DNA of 32,590 nucleotides from Acidobacteriota bacterium (GTDB lineage Bacteria; Acidobacteriota; Polarisedimenticolia; Gp22-AA2): assembly GCA_003223145.1 (NCBI GenBank), contig QHXY01000005.1:1-32590 (forward strand), written 5' to 3'. The position numbers and the translations under genes were made by a program. The notes beneath the pieces are model-generated. The model searched no databases. It saw nothing but the letters and a program-made list of their open reading frames with translations, and had not been told where the DNA came from. How positions within the stretch are numbered: the first letter of the stretch is position 1; each line of letters opens with the position of its first letter. Shown here in pieces: positions 1-8,531 of the stretch.

Positions 1-123
1 GAGGAGCGGAGCGATCTTTACTTCGACAAGCTGCAGGAGTTCTATCCCCACCTTCCGGTGCTGAAGCAGTTTCTCCGCACGTTCGACGTGAGCAATATCA
101 TCAATCTCAAGAATCCATTCTAG
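1..123 (+). CDS. 3' end of an unidentified CDS (partial, ...LYFDKLQEFYPHLPVLKQFLRTFDVSNIINLKNPF*)
   Basis: Open frame from base 1 to TAG at 121-123; 5' end outside the window. Confidence 0.55.
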   Translation, partial: EERSDLYFDKLQEFYPHLPVLKQFLRTFDVSNIINLKNPF

Positions 124-133
124 GAGCCGGGCG

Positions 134-1072
134 GTGAGGAGTCACACGGGGGCGAGGTTGGCAGCGAGGGCCGCAGGGATTTTGCTGTGCCTCGCCGCGT
201 CCTGCCTGCCGGCCGCGGCGGCCCGGCACACCCTGACCGCCGGCGATGGATCAACCGTCCTGGTCTGGGAGCAAAAAGGGCGGTCGATGCGCGGACGCCC
301 CGGGGCGGTCTGGGCGATCGGCTTCAGTGTCACCGACGCTTCCGGAACGCACGTCGGCGTGGTGGCGCCCACCGGAGACACGGCGCGGGATTCGTCCCCG
401 TTCCTGGCGCTCGACGACGCGGGGGCACCTGTCCTCGTCTGGAGCCGCTTCGACGGCGTGTACAACAAAATTGCCTACACGCGGTATGCGGGCGGCGACT
501 GGACCGATTTCCATTACCTCACGTTCGGCTCGGGCGACGACCTGTTGCCTCTGATCGCGACCACCGCGAGCGGCTCGTACCTGTTCTACACCGGGTCGTC
601 CGACCGGTACTTCTTCGCCCCGCTCGATCTGGCGAGCGGGCGTCTGTTCGCCCCTCCCCGGCAGATCGATCTGGGAGTCTGGCACCGGCCGGCGCCCGTG
701 CCGGTCGCGCCTGGCGGACCGAGCCTGCGCGGCGGTGTCGATGTGCCGATCAACAACAGGGGCTGCAAGGATGCCAAGACCTGCACCAACGGAGGCGCCG
801 GTCGCCTGATCATGCTCGGCGCACCGGGCATGCAGGGAGGCGTCGACGCTCCGATCGTCAACGCCCGGGGAGCGATCTGGGGCTCGGCGTCCGGGGACGC
901 TTGCAGCCACGTCGTCCTCATCATGCCCTCGGGGAATGCCAAGACGGCGGTCGTCGTCGACTTCCACAACGGCACGGCCGGGGGCCTTCTGCGCCTCGCA
1001 ATTCCCGCCCAGCCGGACGGCAGCTTCGGGGACACCCTGGCCGAGTCCTATCTCGGCGGCCTCTGCAACTGA
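134..1072 (+). CDS. Hypothetical secreted protein, 312 aa
   Basis: GTG start after AGGAG-like sequence; signal-peptide-like N-terminus (AARAAGILLCLAASCLPAAAA); no family recognised. Confidence 0.65.
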   Translation: MRSHTGARLAARAAGILLCLAASCLPAAAARHTLTAGDGSTVLVWEQKGRSMRGRPGAVWAIGFSVTDASGTHVGVVAPTGDTARDSSPFLALDDAGAPVLVWSRFDGVYNKIAYTRYAGGDWTDFHYLTFGSGDDLLPLIATTASGSYLFYTGSSDRYFFAPLDLASGRLFAPPRQIDLGVWHRPAPVPVAPGGPSLRGGVDVPINNRGCKDAKTCTNGGAGRLIMLGAPGMQGGVDAPIVNARGAIWGSASGDACSHVVLIMPSGNAKTAVVVDFHNGTAGGLLRLAIPAQPDGSFGDTLAESYLGGLCN

Positions 1073-1088
1073 CAGGTACGCGCGGCGC

Positions 1089-1799
1089 TCAGTGGTAGGG
1101 GTAGTTCTCGTCTTCGGGGCGCATCACCCTGAAGCGGCGCCGGCGCAGCCGCCAGCGGATCCCGCTCCAGAACTGCTTCAGCCTCCAGACCCGCTTGAGA
1201 TACAGAAAGCCGAACAGCATGCCGCCCAGATGGGCGAAATGCGCCACGCCGTCCTGCAGGCTCAGGAGCGAGAACAACTCGATGCCGGTGCACAGGATCA
1301 CGAAGCTGATGGCCCGCATCGGAAAGATGAACCAGAAGAGGATCTGGCGGTTGGGAAACATCAGACCGTAGGCCAGCATGACGCCGAAGATTGCACCGGA
1401 CGCGCCGATCGTGGTGCCCTCCGGGAATATCAGACAGGTCGTAACCGCCGCGCCGATGCCGCAGAGAAAGTAGTACTTCACGAATTCCCTCGTCCCCCAC
1501 ACGCGCTCGACTTCCGTGCCGAACATCCAGAGCATCAGCATGTTGAGGAGCAGGTGGCTCAGCCAGCCGGTGGAGTGCAGGAACATGTACGTGACCAGCT
1601 GCCAGAGGTAGCGATCGTGGATCACCCGGCCGGGCGTGAGCCCGAAAATCTGCTCCATGTCGGTACGGCCCCCGAACTGCCCGACCAGGATTTGCAGGAC
1701 GAAGACGCTGACGTTCGCGATGATCAGCGCCTTGACACCGGGGGTGATCCGCCCGCCGAGACCGACCTGCGGGCTGTACTGCGTGCGGTAGTAGGACAT
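1089..1799 (-). CDS. Rhomboid family intramembrane serine protease
   Basis: GASGAIFGVMLAYGLMFPNR active-site serine motif, HLLLNMLMLWMFG, AHLGGMLFGFLYLKR; multiple TM segments. Confidence 0.92.
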   Translation of the reverse strand: MSYYRTQYSPQVGLGGRITPGVKALIIANVSVFVLQILVGQFGGRTDMEQIFGLTPGRVIHDRYLWQLVTYMFLHSTGWLSHLLLNMLMLWMFGTEVERVWGTREFVKYYFLCGIGAAVTTCLIFPEGTTIGASGAIFGVMLAYGLMFPNRQILFWFIFPMRAISFVILCTGIELFSLLSLQDGVAHFAHLGGMLFGFLYLKRVWRLKQFWSGIRWRLRRRRFRVMRPEDENYPYH

Positions 1800-1870
1800 G
1801 CCCGGAAGTTAGCACACGGTCCGGGGCATTGCAAGGAAGCGGGAATCGACGAGGCAGCGACGGGCGGCCG

Positions 1871-2461
1871 TCAGCCCTCGCGCAGCTCGGTGTTCCAGTA
1901 GGCGATATCGAGAAAGTTCTTCCAGGCCTCGTACTGGCCGGTGGTGAAGGAGATCTTCACCAGGGGGTGCCAGCGGGGCTTCACCGGCGCCTTGACCAGG
2001 CGCATGCCGGCCTCTTCGGGGAGAAGGCCGCCCTTCCGGGAATTGCAGGCAACGCAGCAGCAGACGACGTTCTCCCAGGTGGACTTGCCGCCGCGCGACA
2101 GCGGCACGACATGATCGAGGTTCAGATCGCGCGTCTGGAATTTCCCGCCGCAGTACTGGCAGCGGTTGCGGTCGCGGTAGAAGATGTTCTTGCGCGTGAA
2201 ACGCACCTCGTGACGCGGCAGGCGGTCGAAATCCACGAGCAGGATGACGCGCGGGATCCGGATGCGCAGCGTGGGCGTGACGATCGAGTCCTCGTACGGC
2301 TGCGGCGGGACGTCGACCCAGTCCTCCCAGTCGTAGGTCGTGTAGTCCGGGGCGACGGCCCGCACATGGCCCTTGTAGAGCAGGCAGAACGCCTTGCGGA
2401 CCGTGGTGACCTGGATGGCCTGGAAGAGGCGATTCAGGACCAGAACGTTCGTATCGAGCAT
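1871..2461 (-). CDS. HNH endonuclease family protein
   Basis: CQYCGGKFQTRDLNLDHVVPLSRGGKSTWENVVCCCVACNSRKG: HNH/CxxC zinc pattern. Confidence 0.9.
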   Translation of the reverse strand: MLDTNVLVLNRLFQAIQVTTVRKAFCLLYKGHVRAVAPDYTTYDWEDWVDVPPQPYEDSIVTPTLRIRIPRVILLVDFDRLPRHEVRFTRKNIFYRDRNRCQYCGGKFQTRDLNLDHVVPLSRGGKSTWENVVCCCVACNSRKGGLLPEEAGMRLVKAPVKPRWHPLVKISFTTGQYEAWKNFLDIAYWNTELREG

Positions 2462-2510
2462 GGTTACCGAAAGTGCCGCAGGGCCGGCAGACTCCCGGCG
2501 GGCACGGGAA

Positions 2511-2539
2511 AAAATAAAACGCCGTCAGCCTTTTGTCAA
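2511..2539 (-). promoter_or_regulatory. Putative sigma70-type promoter for the HNH gene (TTGACA-N17-TATTTT)
   Basis: On the minus strand TTGACA (2534-2539) and TATTTT (2511-2516) with 17-nt spacing, about 50 nt upstream of the start at 2461; overlaps the end of ddl. Confidence 0.5.
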
Positions 2540-3670
2540 GGAGCGGCGGCCATTGCGGCCCGGCCTGTAGCTGGTGATCAGGCTCTTCTTCTCCGCGTGG
2601 CGCTCCAGCGCCAGGCGGATGAGACGATCGACGAGGGCCGGGAACGGCAGGCCGCTGGCCTCCCAGAGCTTCGGGTACATGCTGATCGGCGTGAACCCGG
2701 GGATCGTGTTCAGCTCGTTGACGAAGATCGCCTCGGTGGTCCGATCGAGGAAGAAGTCGGCGCGGGCCATGCCGCACAGATCGAGAGCGCGGAACGCCTT
2801 GATCGCCAGCTCCCGGATCCGGCGGGCCTGCCTGTCCGTGATCGGCGCGGGGATCAGCAGGTTCGACCCGGGGTCGATGTACTTTGCCCGGTAATCGTAG
2901 AATTCGTTTGCCGGGACGATCTCGCCCGGCACCGAGGCCTCCGGCGCGTCGTTGCCGAGGACGCTGCACTCGATCTCGCGCGCATCGATGGCGCGCTCGA
3001 CCAGGATCTTGCGGTCGTATCGCCCCGCCAGCTCGAGGGCCGCGGAGAGATCGCGCGCGTCCCTCGCCTTGCTGACCCCGATGCTGCTGCCGCCGTTCGC
3101 GGGTTTCACGAAGCAGGGATAACCGAACGCCTGCTCGACGCTCCGGACGAGCCGATCACGCCCCTGCCCCAGATCGCGCCGCAGGACCACACGGTAGTCG
3201 ACGATCGGCAGCCCGGCGTCGCGGAACAGGGCCTTCATCACCGCCTTGTCCAGGCCGAGCGCGGAGCCCGCGACACCGGCGCCCACATAAGGGATGTCCG
3301 CCAGCTCGAGAAGACCCTGCAGCGACCCGTCCTCACCCCCGGTGCCGTGCACCACGGGGAACACGACGTCCAGCTGACCGAGGGAAGACCCGTTCCGGGC
3401 ACGGAGCGGATGCCGGCCGGAGGGGCGCAGCGCCGCCGCGCCCCGGGCGGATCGGGTCGCACCGGAGCGCCCGCCGTCGCGCAGCCGGACCAGGCCGCGG
3501 ACCGAGGGATCGGGCGGCAGCGCGCAATGGGCGCCACCGATCACCCAGCGGCCCTGCTTGGTGATGCCGATCGGCACGACTTCGTATCGCCCGGGGTCGA
3601 GGGCCCGCATGATGGCGCGCGCCGAGACCAGGGACACCTCATGCTCGACGGATCGGCCGCCGTAGATCAC
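2525..3670 (-). CDS. ddl: D-alanine--D-alanine ligase
   Basis: GGRSVEHEVSLVSA, VVHGTGGEDGSLQGLLELADIPYVG, KPANGGSSIGVSK, FVNELNTIPGFTPISMYPKLWEASG. Confidence 0.93.
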   Translation of the reverse strand: MIYGGRSVEHEVSLVSARAIMRALDPGRYEVVPIGITKQGRWVIGGAHCALPPDPSVRGLVRLRDGGRSGATRSARGAAALRPSGRHPLRARNGSSLGQLDVVFPVVHGTGGEDGSLQGLLELADIPYVGAGVAGSALGLDKAVMKALFRDAGLPIVDYRVVLRRDLGQGRDRLVRSVEQAFGYPCFVKPANGGSSIGVSKARDARDLSAALELAGRYDRKILVERAIDAREIECSVLGNDAPEASVPGEIVPANEFYDYRAKYIDPGSNLLIPAPITDRQARRIRELAIKAFRALDLCGMARADFFLDRTTEAIFVNELNTIPGFTPISMYPKLWEASGLPFPALVDRLIRLALERHAEKKSLITSYRPGRNGRRSLTKG

Positions 3671-3676
3671 CCCGGC

Positions 3677-4831
3677 TCACGCGCCGCTCCCCCGCCCCAA
3701 GGCAGCCAGGGGCCCGCGCGCCGGCGGGGGTTCGAATACCGGCGCGCGCCGGCCGAACTGGAGCGCCGCGCGCACGTGGTTCTCGAGCCGATCGGCGTGG
3801 GACGGGTCGATCGCCGACATGAAAAACGCCTCGGGCTGCTCGATCCGCAGCCTGCTGACCACCCCCGCGGGCGCCAGATCGATCTTGTTGAACACCAGGA
3901 GAGTCGGGCAGTCCGACAGCCCCAGTTCGGCGAGGGTCGAGCGCGCGGTGGTCATCTGATCTTCGTAGGATCCGGCGGCGGTGTCGACCACGTGCACCAG
4001 CAGGTCGGCCTCCGCCGCCTCCTCCAGGGTGCTCCGGAAGGAAGCGACGAGGTGGTGCGGCAGCTTGCGGATGAAACCGACCGTGTCGATGACCAGGAAC
4101 GGCGGGCGGCCGCCGCGCTCGCAGCGGCGCACCAGGGCATCGAGGGTCACGAACAGGCGGTTCTCCACCCTCGACCCCGCTCCGGTGAGGAGATTCAGGA
4201 TGGTCGACTTGCCCGCGTTCGTGTAGCCCGCGAGAGCGACGCGGCTCAGTCCCGAGCGCCGCTTGCGGCGCTCGCCGCGCTCCTTCTCGATGCCCTGCAG
4301 CTCCGACGAGAGACGCGCGATCCGGCTTCGGATGATCCGCCGGTCGATCTCGAGCTGCGTCTCCCCGACGCCCCGCTGGCCGATCCCGCCGACCTGCCGG
4401 GACAGATGGGTCCACTGACGCGTCAGGCGCGGCAGCAGATAGCGGAGCTGCGCCAGCTCGACCTGGGTGCGCGCCTCGCGAGTGCGGGCGCGGCGCGCGA
4501 AGATGTCCAGGATAAGACCGGACCGATCGAGGATCTTGGCCGGGATGGCGCCCGCGAGATTCCTGACCTGGGCCGGGGAGAGGTCGTCGTCGAAGATCAC
4601 CAGGTCGGCATCGTGCTCACCGGCCAGGCGGGCCAGCTCCTCGACTTTGCCGCGCCGCAGCAGGGTGGCGGGGTGCACCGGCCCCCGGTCCTGAATGACC
4701 GTGTCGGTGACCATCGCCCCGGCGGTCTCGGCCAACAGGCCCAATTCCAGAAGATGATCCTCGACCTCGGGCCGATCCCGCCGAGCGCGGCAGATCCCCA
4801 CGATGATGGCGCGTTCGAGACGGTTCACCAC
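3677..4831 (-). CDS. hflX: GTPase HflX
   Basis: GGIGQRGVGETQLEIDRR, GYTNAGKSTILNLLTG (P-loop), DTVGFIRKLPHHLVASFRSTLEEA, NKID. Confidence 0.95.
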   Translation of the reverse strand: MVNRLERAIIVGICRARRDRPEVEDHLLELGLLAETAGAMVTDTVIQDRGPVHPATLLRRGKVEELARLAGEHDADLVIFDDDLSPAQVRNLAGAIPAKILDRSGLILDIFARRARTREARTQVELAQLRYLLPRLTRQWTHLSRQVGGIGQRGVGETQLEIDRRIIRSRIARLSSELQGIEKERGERRKRRSGLSRVALAGYTNAGKSTILNLLTGAGSRVENRLFVTLDALVRRCERGGRPPFLVIDTVGFIRKLPHHLVASFRSTLEEAAEADLLVHVVDTAAGSYEDQMTTARSTLAELGLSDCPTLLVFNKIDLAPAGVVSRLRIEQPEAFFMSAIDPSHADRLENHVRAALQFGRRAPVFEPPPARGPLAALGRGSGA

Positions 4832-4834
4832 GCG

Positions 4835-4863
4835 ATCTTAGTCTCCGGCCGTCGCATCGTCAA
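4835..4863 (-). promoter_or_regulatory. Putative sigma70-type promoter for hflX (TTGACG-N17-TAAGAT)
   Basis: Minus strand TTGACG (4858-4863) and TAAGAT (4835-4840), 17-nt spacer, directly abutting the GTG start. Confidence 0.4.
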
Positions 4864-4885
4864 TGCGCGCGCCGGATGAACCACC

Positions 4886-5449
4886 TCAATGACGTCGAGT
4901 CGAGGAGGCGACGGCGGCGTCTTCCTTGAGCAGCGATTCGACCAGGGTGTCGTAGTTGGCGGGCAGACTGGTGCCGGCGTAGCGGATGACGCCGTCCTTG
5001 CCGATCAGGAAATTCTGGGGAATGTAGGAGACCCGGTAGCGCTCCATCAGCGACCCGCCGTCGTCCCACAGGATCGGGTAGTTGATCTTCATGTCACGCG
5101 CCGCCGCGCGCACACCGTCCAGGGTCTGGCTCTCGTTGACCGCGATGCCCAAGACTTGAAGACCGCGCTCGCGGTACTTGTCGTACGTGGCGCGCAGGGC
5201 CGGCACCTCCTCGAGGCACGGGACGCACCAGGTGGCCCAGAACACCACGTGGACCACGCGCTTGCCGCGCATCTCCTTCAGGCTGTACGAGCGGTTGTCC
5301 AGATCCTTGAGCGTGAAGTCCTGGGCAAGATTCCCGACGCGGGTCCCGGGTGAAGGGCCGAGCGAAGGCATCTTCTGGCCCGCGGCCCGCCCGGGAAGGA
5401 GGAGCGCCACCGCCAGTCCGAGCACGGCGACCCCACGCAGGTCCTTCAT
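4886..5449 (-). CDS. TlpA-like thiol:disulfide interchange protein (secreted thioredoxin fold)
   Basis: MKDLRGVAVLGLAVALLLPGRAAG signal; VVHVVFWATWCVPCLEEVPALRATYDKY; RVSYIPQNFLIGKDG. Confidence 0.88.
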   Translation of the reverse strand: MKDLRGVAVLGLAVALLLPGRAAGQKMPSLGPSPGTRVGNLAQDFTLKDLDNRSYSLKEMRGKRVVHVVFWATWCVPCLEEVPALRATYDKYRERGLQVLGIAVNESQTLDGVRAAARDMKINYPILWDDGGSLMERYRVSYIPQNFLIGKDGVIRYAGTSLPANYDTLVESLLKEDAAVASSTRRH

Positions 5450-5460
5450 GGAATGATGTC

Positions 5461-5784
5461 TCACAGGATGCGGTCGATCTTCTCGACCAGCTTCTCCCTG
5501 GGGACATAGCCGAGGAGCTGGTCCAGGACCTTCCCGCCCTTGAAGAACAGGACGGTCGGGACGGACATGATGCCGTATTTCACCGCCGTCGCCTGGGCCT
5601 TGTCGATGTCCAGGTGGGCGACCTTCAGGCGTCTGGCGTACTCGACCGCCACCGCCTCGACGATCGGCTCCAGCTTCTTGCAGGGCGCGCACCATTCCGC
5701 CGAGAAATCGAGCAGCACCGGCAGGGTTGAGCGCAGCACCTCGCTCTCGAAGTTGGCGTCGTCCACGTCGATCACATCCTTCAC
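5461..5784 (-). CDS. trxA: Thioredoxin
   Basis: LLDFSAEWCAPCKKLEPIVE (WCxPC), YGIMSVPTVLFFKGGK. Confidence 0.92.
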   Translation of the reverse strand: MKDVIDVDDANFESEVLRSTLPVLLDFSAEWCAPCKKLEPIVEAVAVEYARRLKVAHLDIDKAQATAVKYGIMSVPTVLFFKGGKVLDQLLGYVPREKLVEKIDRIL

Positions 5785-5845
5785 GATGATCCTCCGCTGC
5801 TGCCCACGGAAGCCGGGTGCTTTGTGGCTTGTGGCGGGACAAAAG

Positions 5846-5851
5846 ATTATA
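5846..5851 (-). promoter_or_regulatory. Perfect -10 box (TATAAT) upstream of trxA
   Basis: TATAAT on the minus strand about 60 nt upstream of the trxA start; no convincing -35 seen. Confidence 0.35.
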
Positions 5852-5886
5852 GCATCCCCGGGCGTACGTCCGCGTGCCGGGCCGCG

Positions 5887-6972
5887 CTACGCCAGCTGAA
5901 AGGCCGTCGTGATCTCCCCCACCAGGAGTCCGCCGTGGTTGCGCAGTTCACCCACGAAGCGCGCCCGCAGAGCCGCCGCCTCGTCCGGGGCGAGGACGCC
6001 GAGCTGTCTGAGCGCTTCGAGGGCGGCGCTGAAACGGGCCCTCTGCCCCTCGCCGTCGGCGATCTTGAGGGCCACGCCGGCGCCGGCGCCGTCCTGCATG
6101 AAGGCAAGGCCGTACATACCCTCCGCTCCGATCTTGGCGATCAGATCGGCGTGTCCGGCGCGCATCAGCTCCGTGCACAGGCGATCCGTGCCGGCGACCA
6201 TCTCCGGGTGCCGCCGCATCGCCTCGACCACACGGCGCGCCGATCGATCGGGGCCGCCCGCGGCGTCGGTCCCCGCCACCAGTCGGGCGAACAGAAGGGC
6301 CAGGTTGCGCAGCGGCATGGCGAAGGTCGGGGCGGAGCAGCCGTCGGTCGCCATGCGGACGGAACCCCGATCCAGGCCGGCCAGCGCCTCGAGACGCGCC
6401 CGGATGCTCGCCTGAACGGGGTGCGCGGGCTGCAGATAGGCCGCGATGGGGGCACCGAGCTGGACCGTCAGGGCGAGCATCCCGGCGTGCTTGCCGGAGC
6501 AGTTGTTGTGCAGCGCGGTCGGCTTCCGGCCCCGGCGGCGCAGCGCACGCGCGGACGGCCGGTGGTACGGAGGATGGGCGCCGCACTGCAGAGCCGTCTC
6601 GTCCAAGCCAACCTTCTTCAGGATGGAGAGGACCGCCCGCACGTGAAACGGCTCGCCGCCGTGCGATCCGGCCATGACGGCGATCTCCGCGTCGCTGAAA
6701 CGGAAGCGCTCGGCCGCGCCCGAGTCGAGCAGCGGCAGAACCTGCGCCGGCTTGGCGGTCGAGCGGAGGACCACGAGCGTCCCCGGATCGCCCGCCGAGG
6801 CAATCAGTCGTCCCCGGGAATCGACCGCGGCGATCGCTCCAAAGTGGACTGACTCGACCAGACCGCCCCGGCTCACCTCGACCAGTGGCGCGTACCCGGA
6901 TCCGGCTGGCGCGGGGGTCGAGAACGATGCAGGCACCCGGCAGGCTCCCGAAAGAGCGTCATTGTAAGGCAT
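5887..6972 (-). CDS. Asparaginase (bacterial L-asparaginase II family)
   Basis: LVEVSRGGLVESVHFGAIAAVDSRG, RSTAKPAQVLPLLDSGA, SGKHAGMLA, DGCSAPTFAMPLRNLA; start tentative (ATG at 6970-6972; ORF track extends to 7035). Confidence 0.88.
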   Translation of the reverse strand: MPYNDALSGACRVPASFSTPAPAGSGYAPLVEVSRGGLVESVHFGAIAAVDSRGRLIASAGDPGTLVVLRSTAKPAQVLPLLDSGAAERFRFSDAEIAVMAGSHGGEPFHVRAVLSILKKVGLDETALQCGAHPPYHRPSARALRRRGRKPTALHNNCSGKHAGMLALTVQLGAPIAAYLQPAHPVQASIRARLEALAGLDRGSVRMATDGCSAPTFAMPLRNLALLFARLVAGTDAAGGPDRSARRVVEAMRRHPEMVAGTDRLCTELMRAGHADLIAKIGAEGMYGLAFMQDGAGAGVALKIADGEGQRARFSAALEALRQLGVLAPDEAAALRARFVGELRNHGGLLVGEITTAFQLA

Positions 6973-6983
6973 GTGGATTCCCG

Positions 6984-8531
6984 ATGCCGGTTGCCCCACC
7001 CGACACGCGTGTATTACCATGCGCGGACCTCGCATCGTCCCGGGCCCCAGACCCCGGCCCGCGGATCAGGGATGCGCTGCTTCCGCGCGAGCCGTGGCGC
7101 CGCAACCAGGTTGCGGTCACCGTCGCGGCCGCGATGGTGTTCCTGGGCTTCACGCTGGTCACCCCGTTTCTGCCCTTCTACATCCAGACGCTGGGCATCC
7201 ACGAGATGCGGAGCGTCGCCCTCTGGTCCGGGGTCCTGCTTACCATCACCCCGCTGCTGGCCTCGATCCTCGGGCCCTGGTGGGGTCGCCTGGCGGACCG
7301 CGTCGGCATGAAGATCATGGTGCAGCGCATTCTGTTCGCGATTGCCGCCCACTGGGGGCTGATGTACTTCGTGACGAACGTCTGGCAGATGCTCGGCCTG
7401 CGCGTCCTCCTCGGTCTGTTCTCCGGCTTCGGCACGATGTCGGTTGCGCTCGTGACGCACGGCTGCCCGCGCGAGCGCATCGGACGGGCCGTCGGCGTGC
7501 TGCAGGCGACCCAGATCCTGAGCACGGCGATCGGCCCGCTGTTCGGGGGGCTCCTGGCGCACGCGATCGGCATCCGCAGCGCCTTCCTGGTCACCTGCGC
7601 CCTGTGCTCCACGGCGTTCTTCTTCGTGCTGGCGCTGTACCGCGACACCGGCCCGGAGACCGAGCCGGCAGGATCGGGAATGGTCGTGGTCCCGCAGGAA
7701 GGACCCGTTACCGCCGGGGTCCGTGCCGTGGTGTCCGGGACGCCCGCCGCGGCGGCCGGCGCGTCGCGGGTCACGCCGTCGTTCCGCGATATTCTCCGCC
7801 GGCCGCTGTTCATCCACCTCCTTCCCCAGCTCTTCCTGATCAACATGGTCGACCGCTCGCTGTTCCTGGTCGTGCCCCTGTTCGTCTCCGGCCTGGCGGC
7901 CGGGCGCGACGGCGCCGAGGCGCTCACCGGGATCGTGGTGTCGGCCGGCGCCCTGGCGAGCGCGGCGTCGGCCTACGCCATCGGTCGCAAGGCCTCCCGC
8001 GCATCACCCATGCCTCTCCTCCGTCTCAGCCTGGCGGGAAGCACCGTCGCCATCGCGCCGATGGCCTTCTGCCGATCGCTCACGGCGTTCACGCTCCTGC
8101 GCGTCATCCTGGGTCTCGCGGTCGGAGGCGCCATGACCCTGGTCTACACCCTCGGCGGCCACCTCATCCCGCCGAACGCGCGCGCCACCGCCTACAGCAT
8201 CCTCTCGAGCGCCGCCATGCTCGGGGGAGCGCTCGGCCCGGTCCTGTGCGGCCTCCTCACCTCGATCGATGTGCGGGCGACCCTCCTTCTCGGCGCCTGC
8301 GTCTACCTGGCGCTGACGTTGCACGCCGCGTCGCTCTCCCGCCGGGCCGGGATGGCTGCGGCCTTCAGTGCCCCAACGGTGCGGGGGCGACGCGTCTGCC
8401 CAACGGCCTCACCGTCATCCTGCGCGAGATGCGACACGCGCCGGTGGTCTCCGTCTGGTGCTGGTACCGGGTCGGGTCGCGCGACGAGCGGCCCGGGATC
8501 ACCGGGATCTCCCACTGGGTCGAGCACATGA
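6984..8531 (+). CDS. MFS transporter (start and 3' end uncertain; genuine coding probably ends near 8350)
   Basis: 12-TM-like hydrophobic pattern, GPWWGRLADRVGMKIMVQR loop motif; the last ~60 codons read like non-homologous sequence overlapping the M16 gene. Confidence 0.85.
   Translation: MPVAPPDTRVLPCADLASSRAPDPGPRIRDALLPREPWRRNQVAVTVAAAMVFLGFTLVTPFLPFYIQTLGIHEMRSVALWSGVLLTITPLLASILGPWWGRLADRVGMKIMVQRILFAIAAHWGLMYFVTNVWQMLGLRVLLGLFSGFGTMSVALVTHGCPRERIGRAVGVLQATQILSTAIGPLFGGLLAHAIGIRSAFLVTCALCSTAFFFVLALYRDTGPETEPAGSGMVVVPQEGPVTAGVRAVVSGTPAAAAGASRVTPSFRDILRRPLFIHLLPQLFLINMVDRSLFLVVPLFVSGLAAGRDGAEALTGIVVSAGALASAASAYAIGRKASRASPMPLLRLSLAGSTVAIAPMAFCRSLTAFTLLRVILGLAVGGAMTLVYTLGGHLIPPNARATAYSILSSAAMLGGALGPVLCGLLTSIDVRATLLLGACVYLALTLHAASLSRRAGMAAAFSAPTVRGRRVCPTASPSSCARCDTRRWSPSGAGTGSGRATSGPGSPGSPTGSST

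Noticed and set aside
1871-2461. HNH gene as a defence or restriction nuclease or homing endonuclease
   Set aside because: Stand-alone small HNH protein in a housekeeping context with its own promoter; no methyltransferase, intron or defence partner nearby.
1829-4879. 1016-aa plus-strand ORF
   Set aside because: Antisense to rhomboid-region, HNH, ddl and hflX genes that have clear motifs; no recognisable domains; typical GC-rich shadow ORF.
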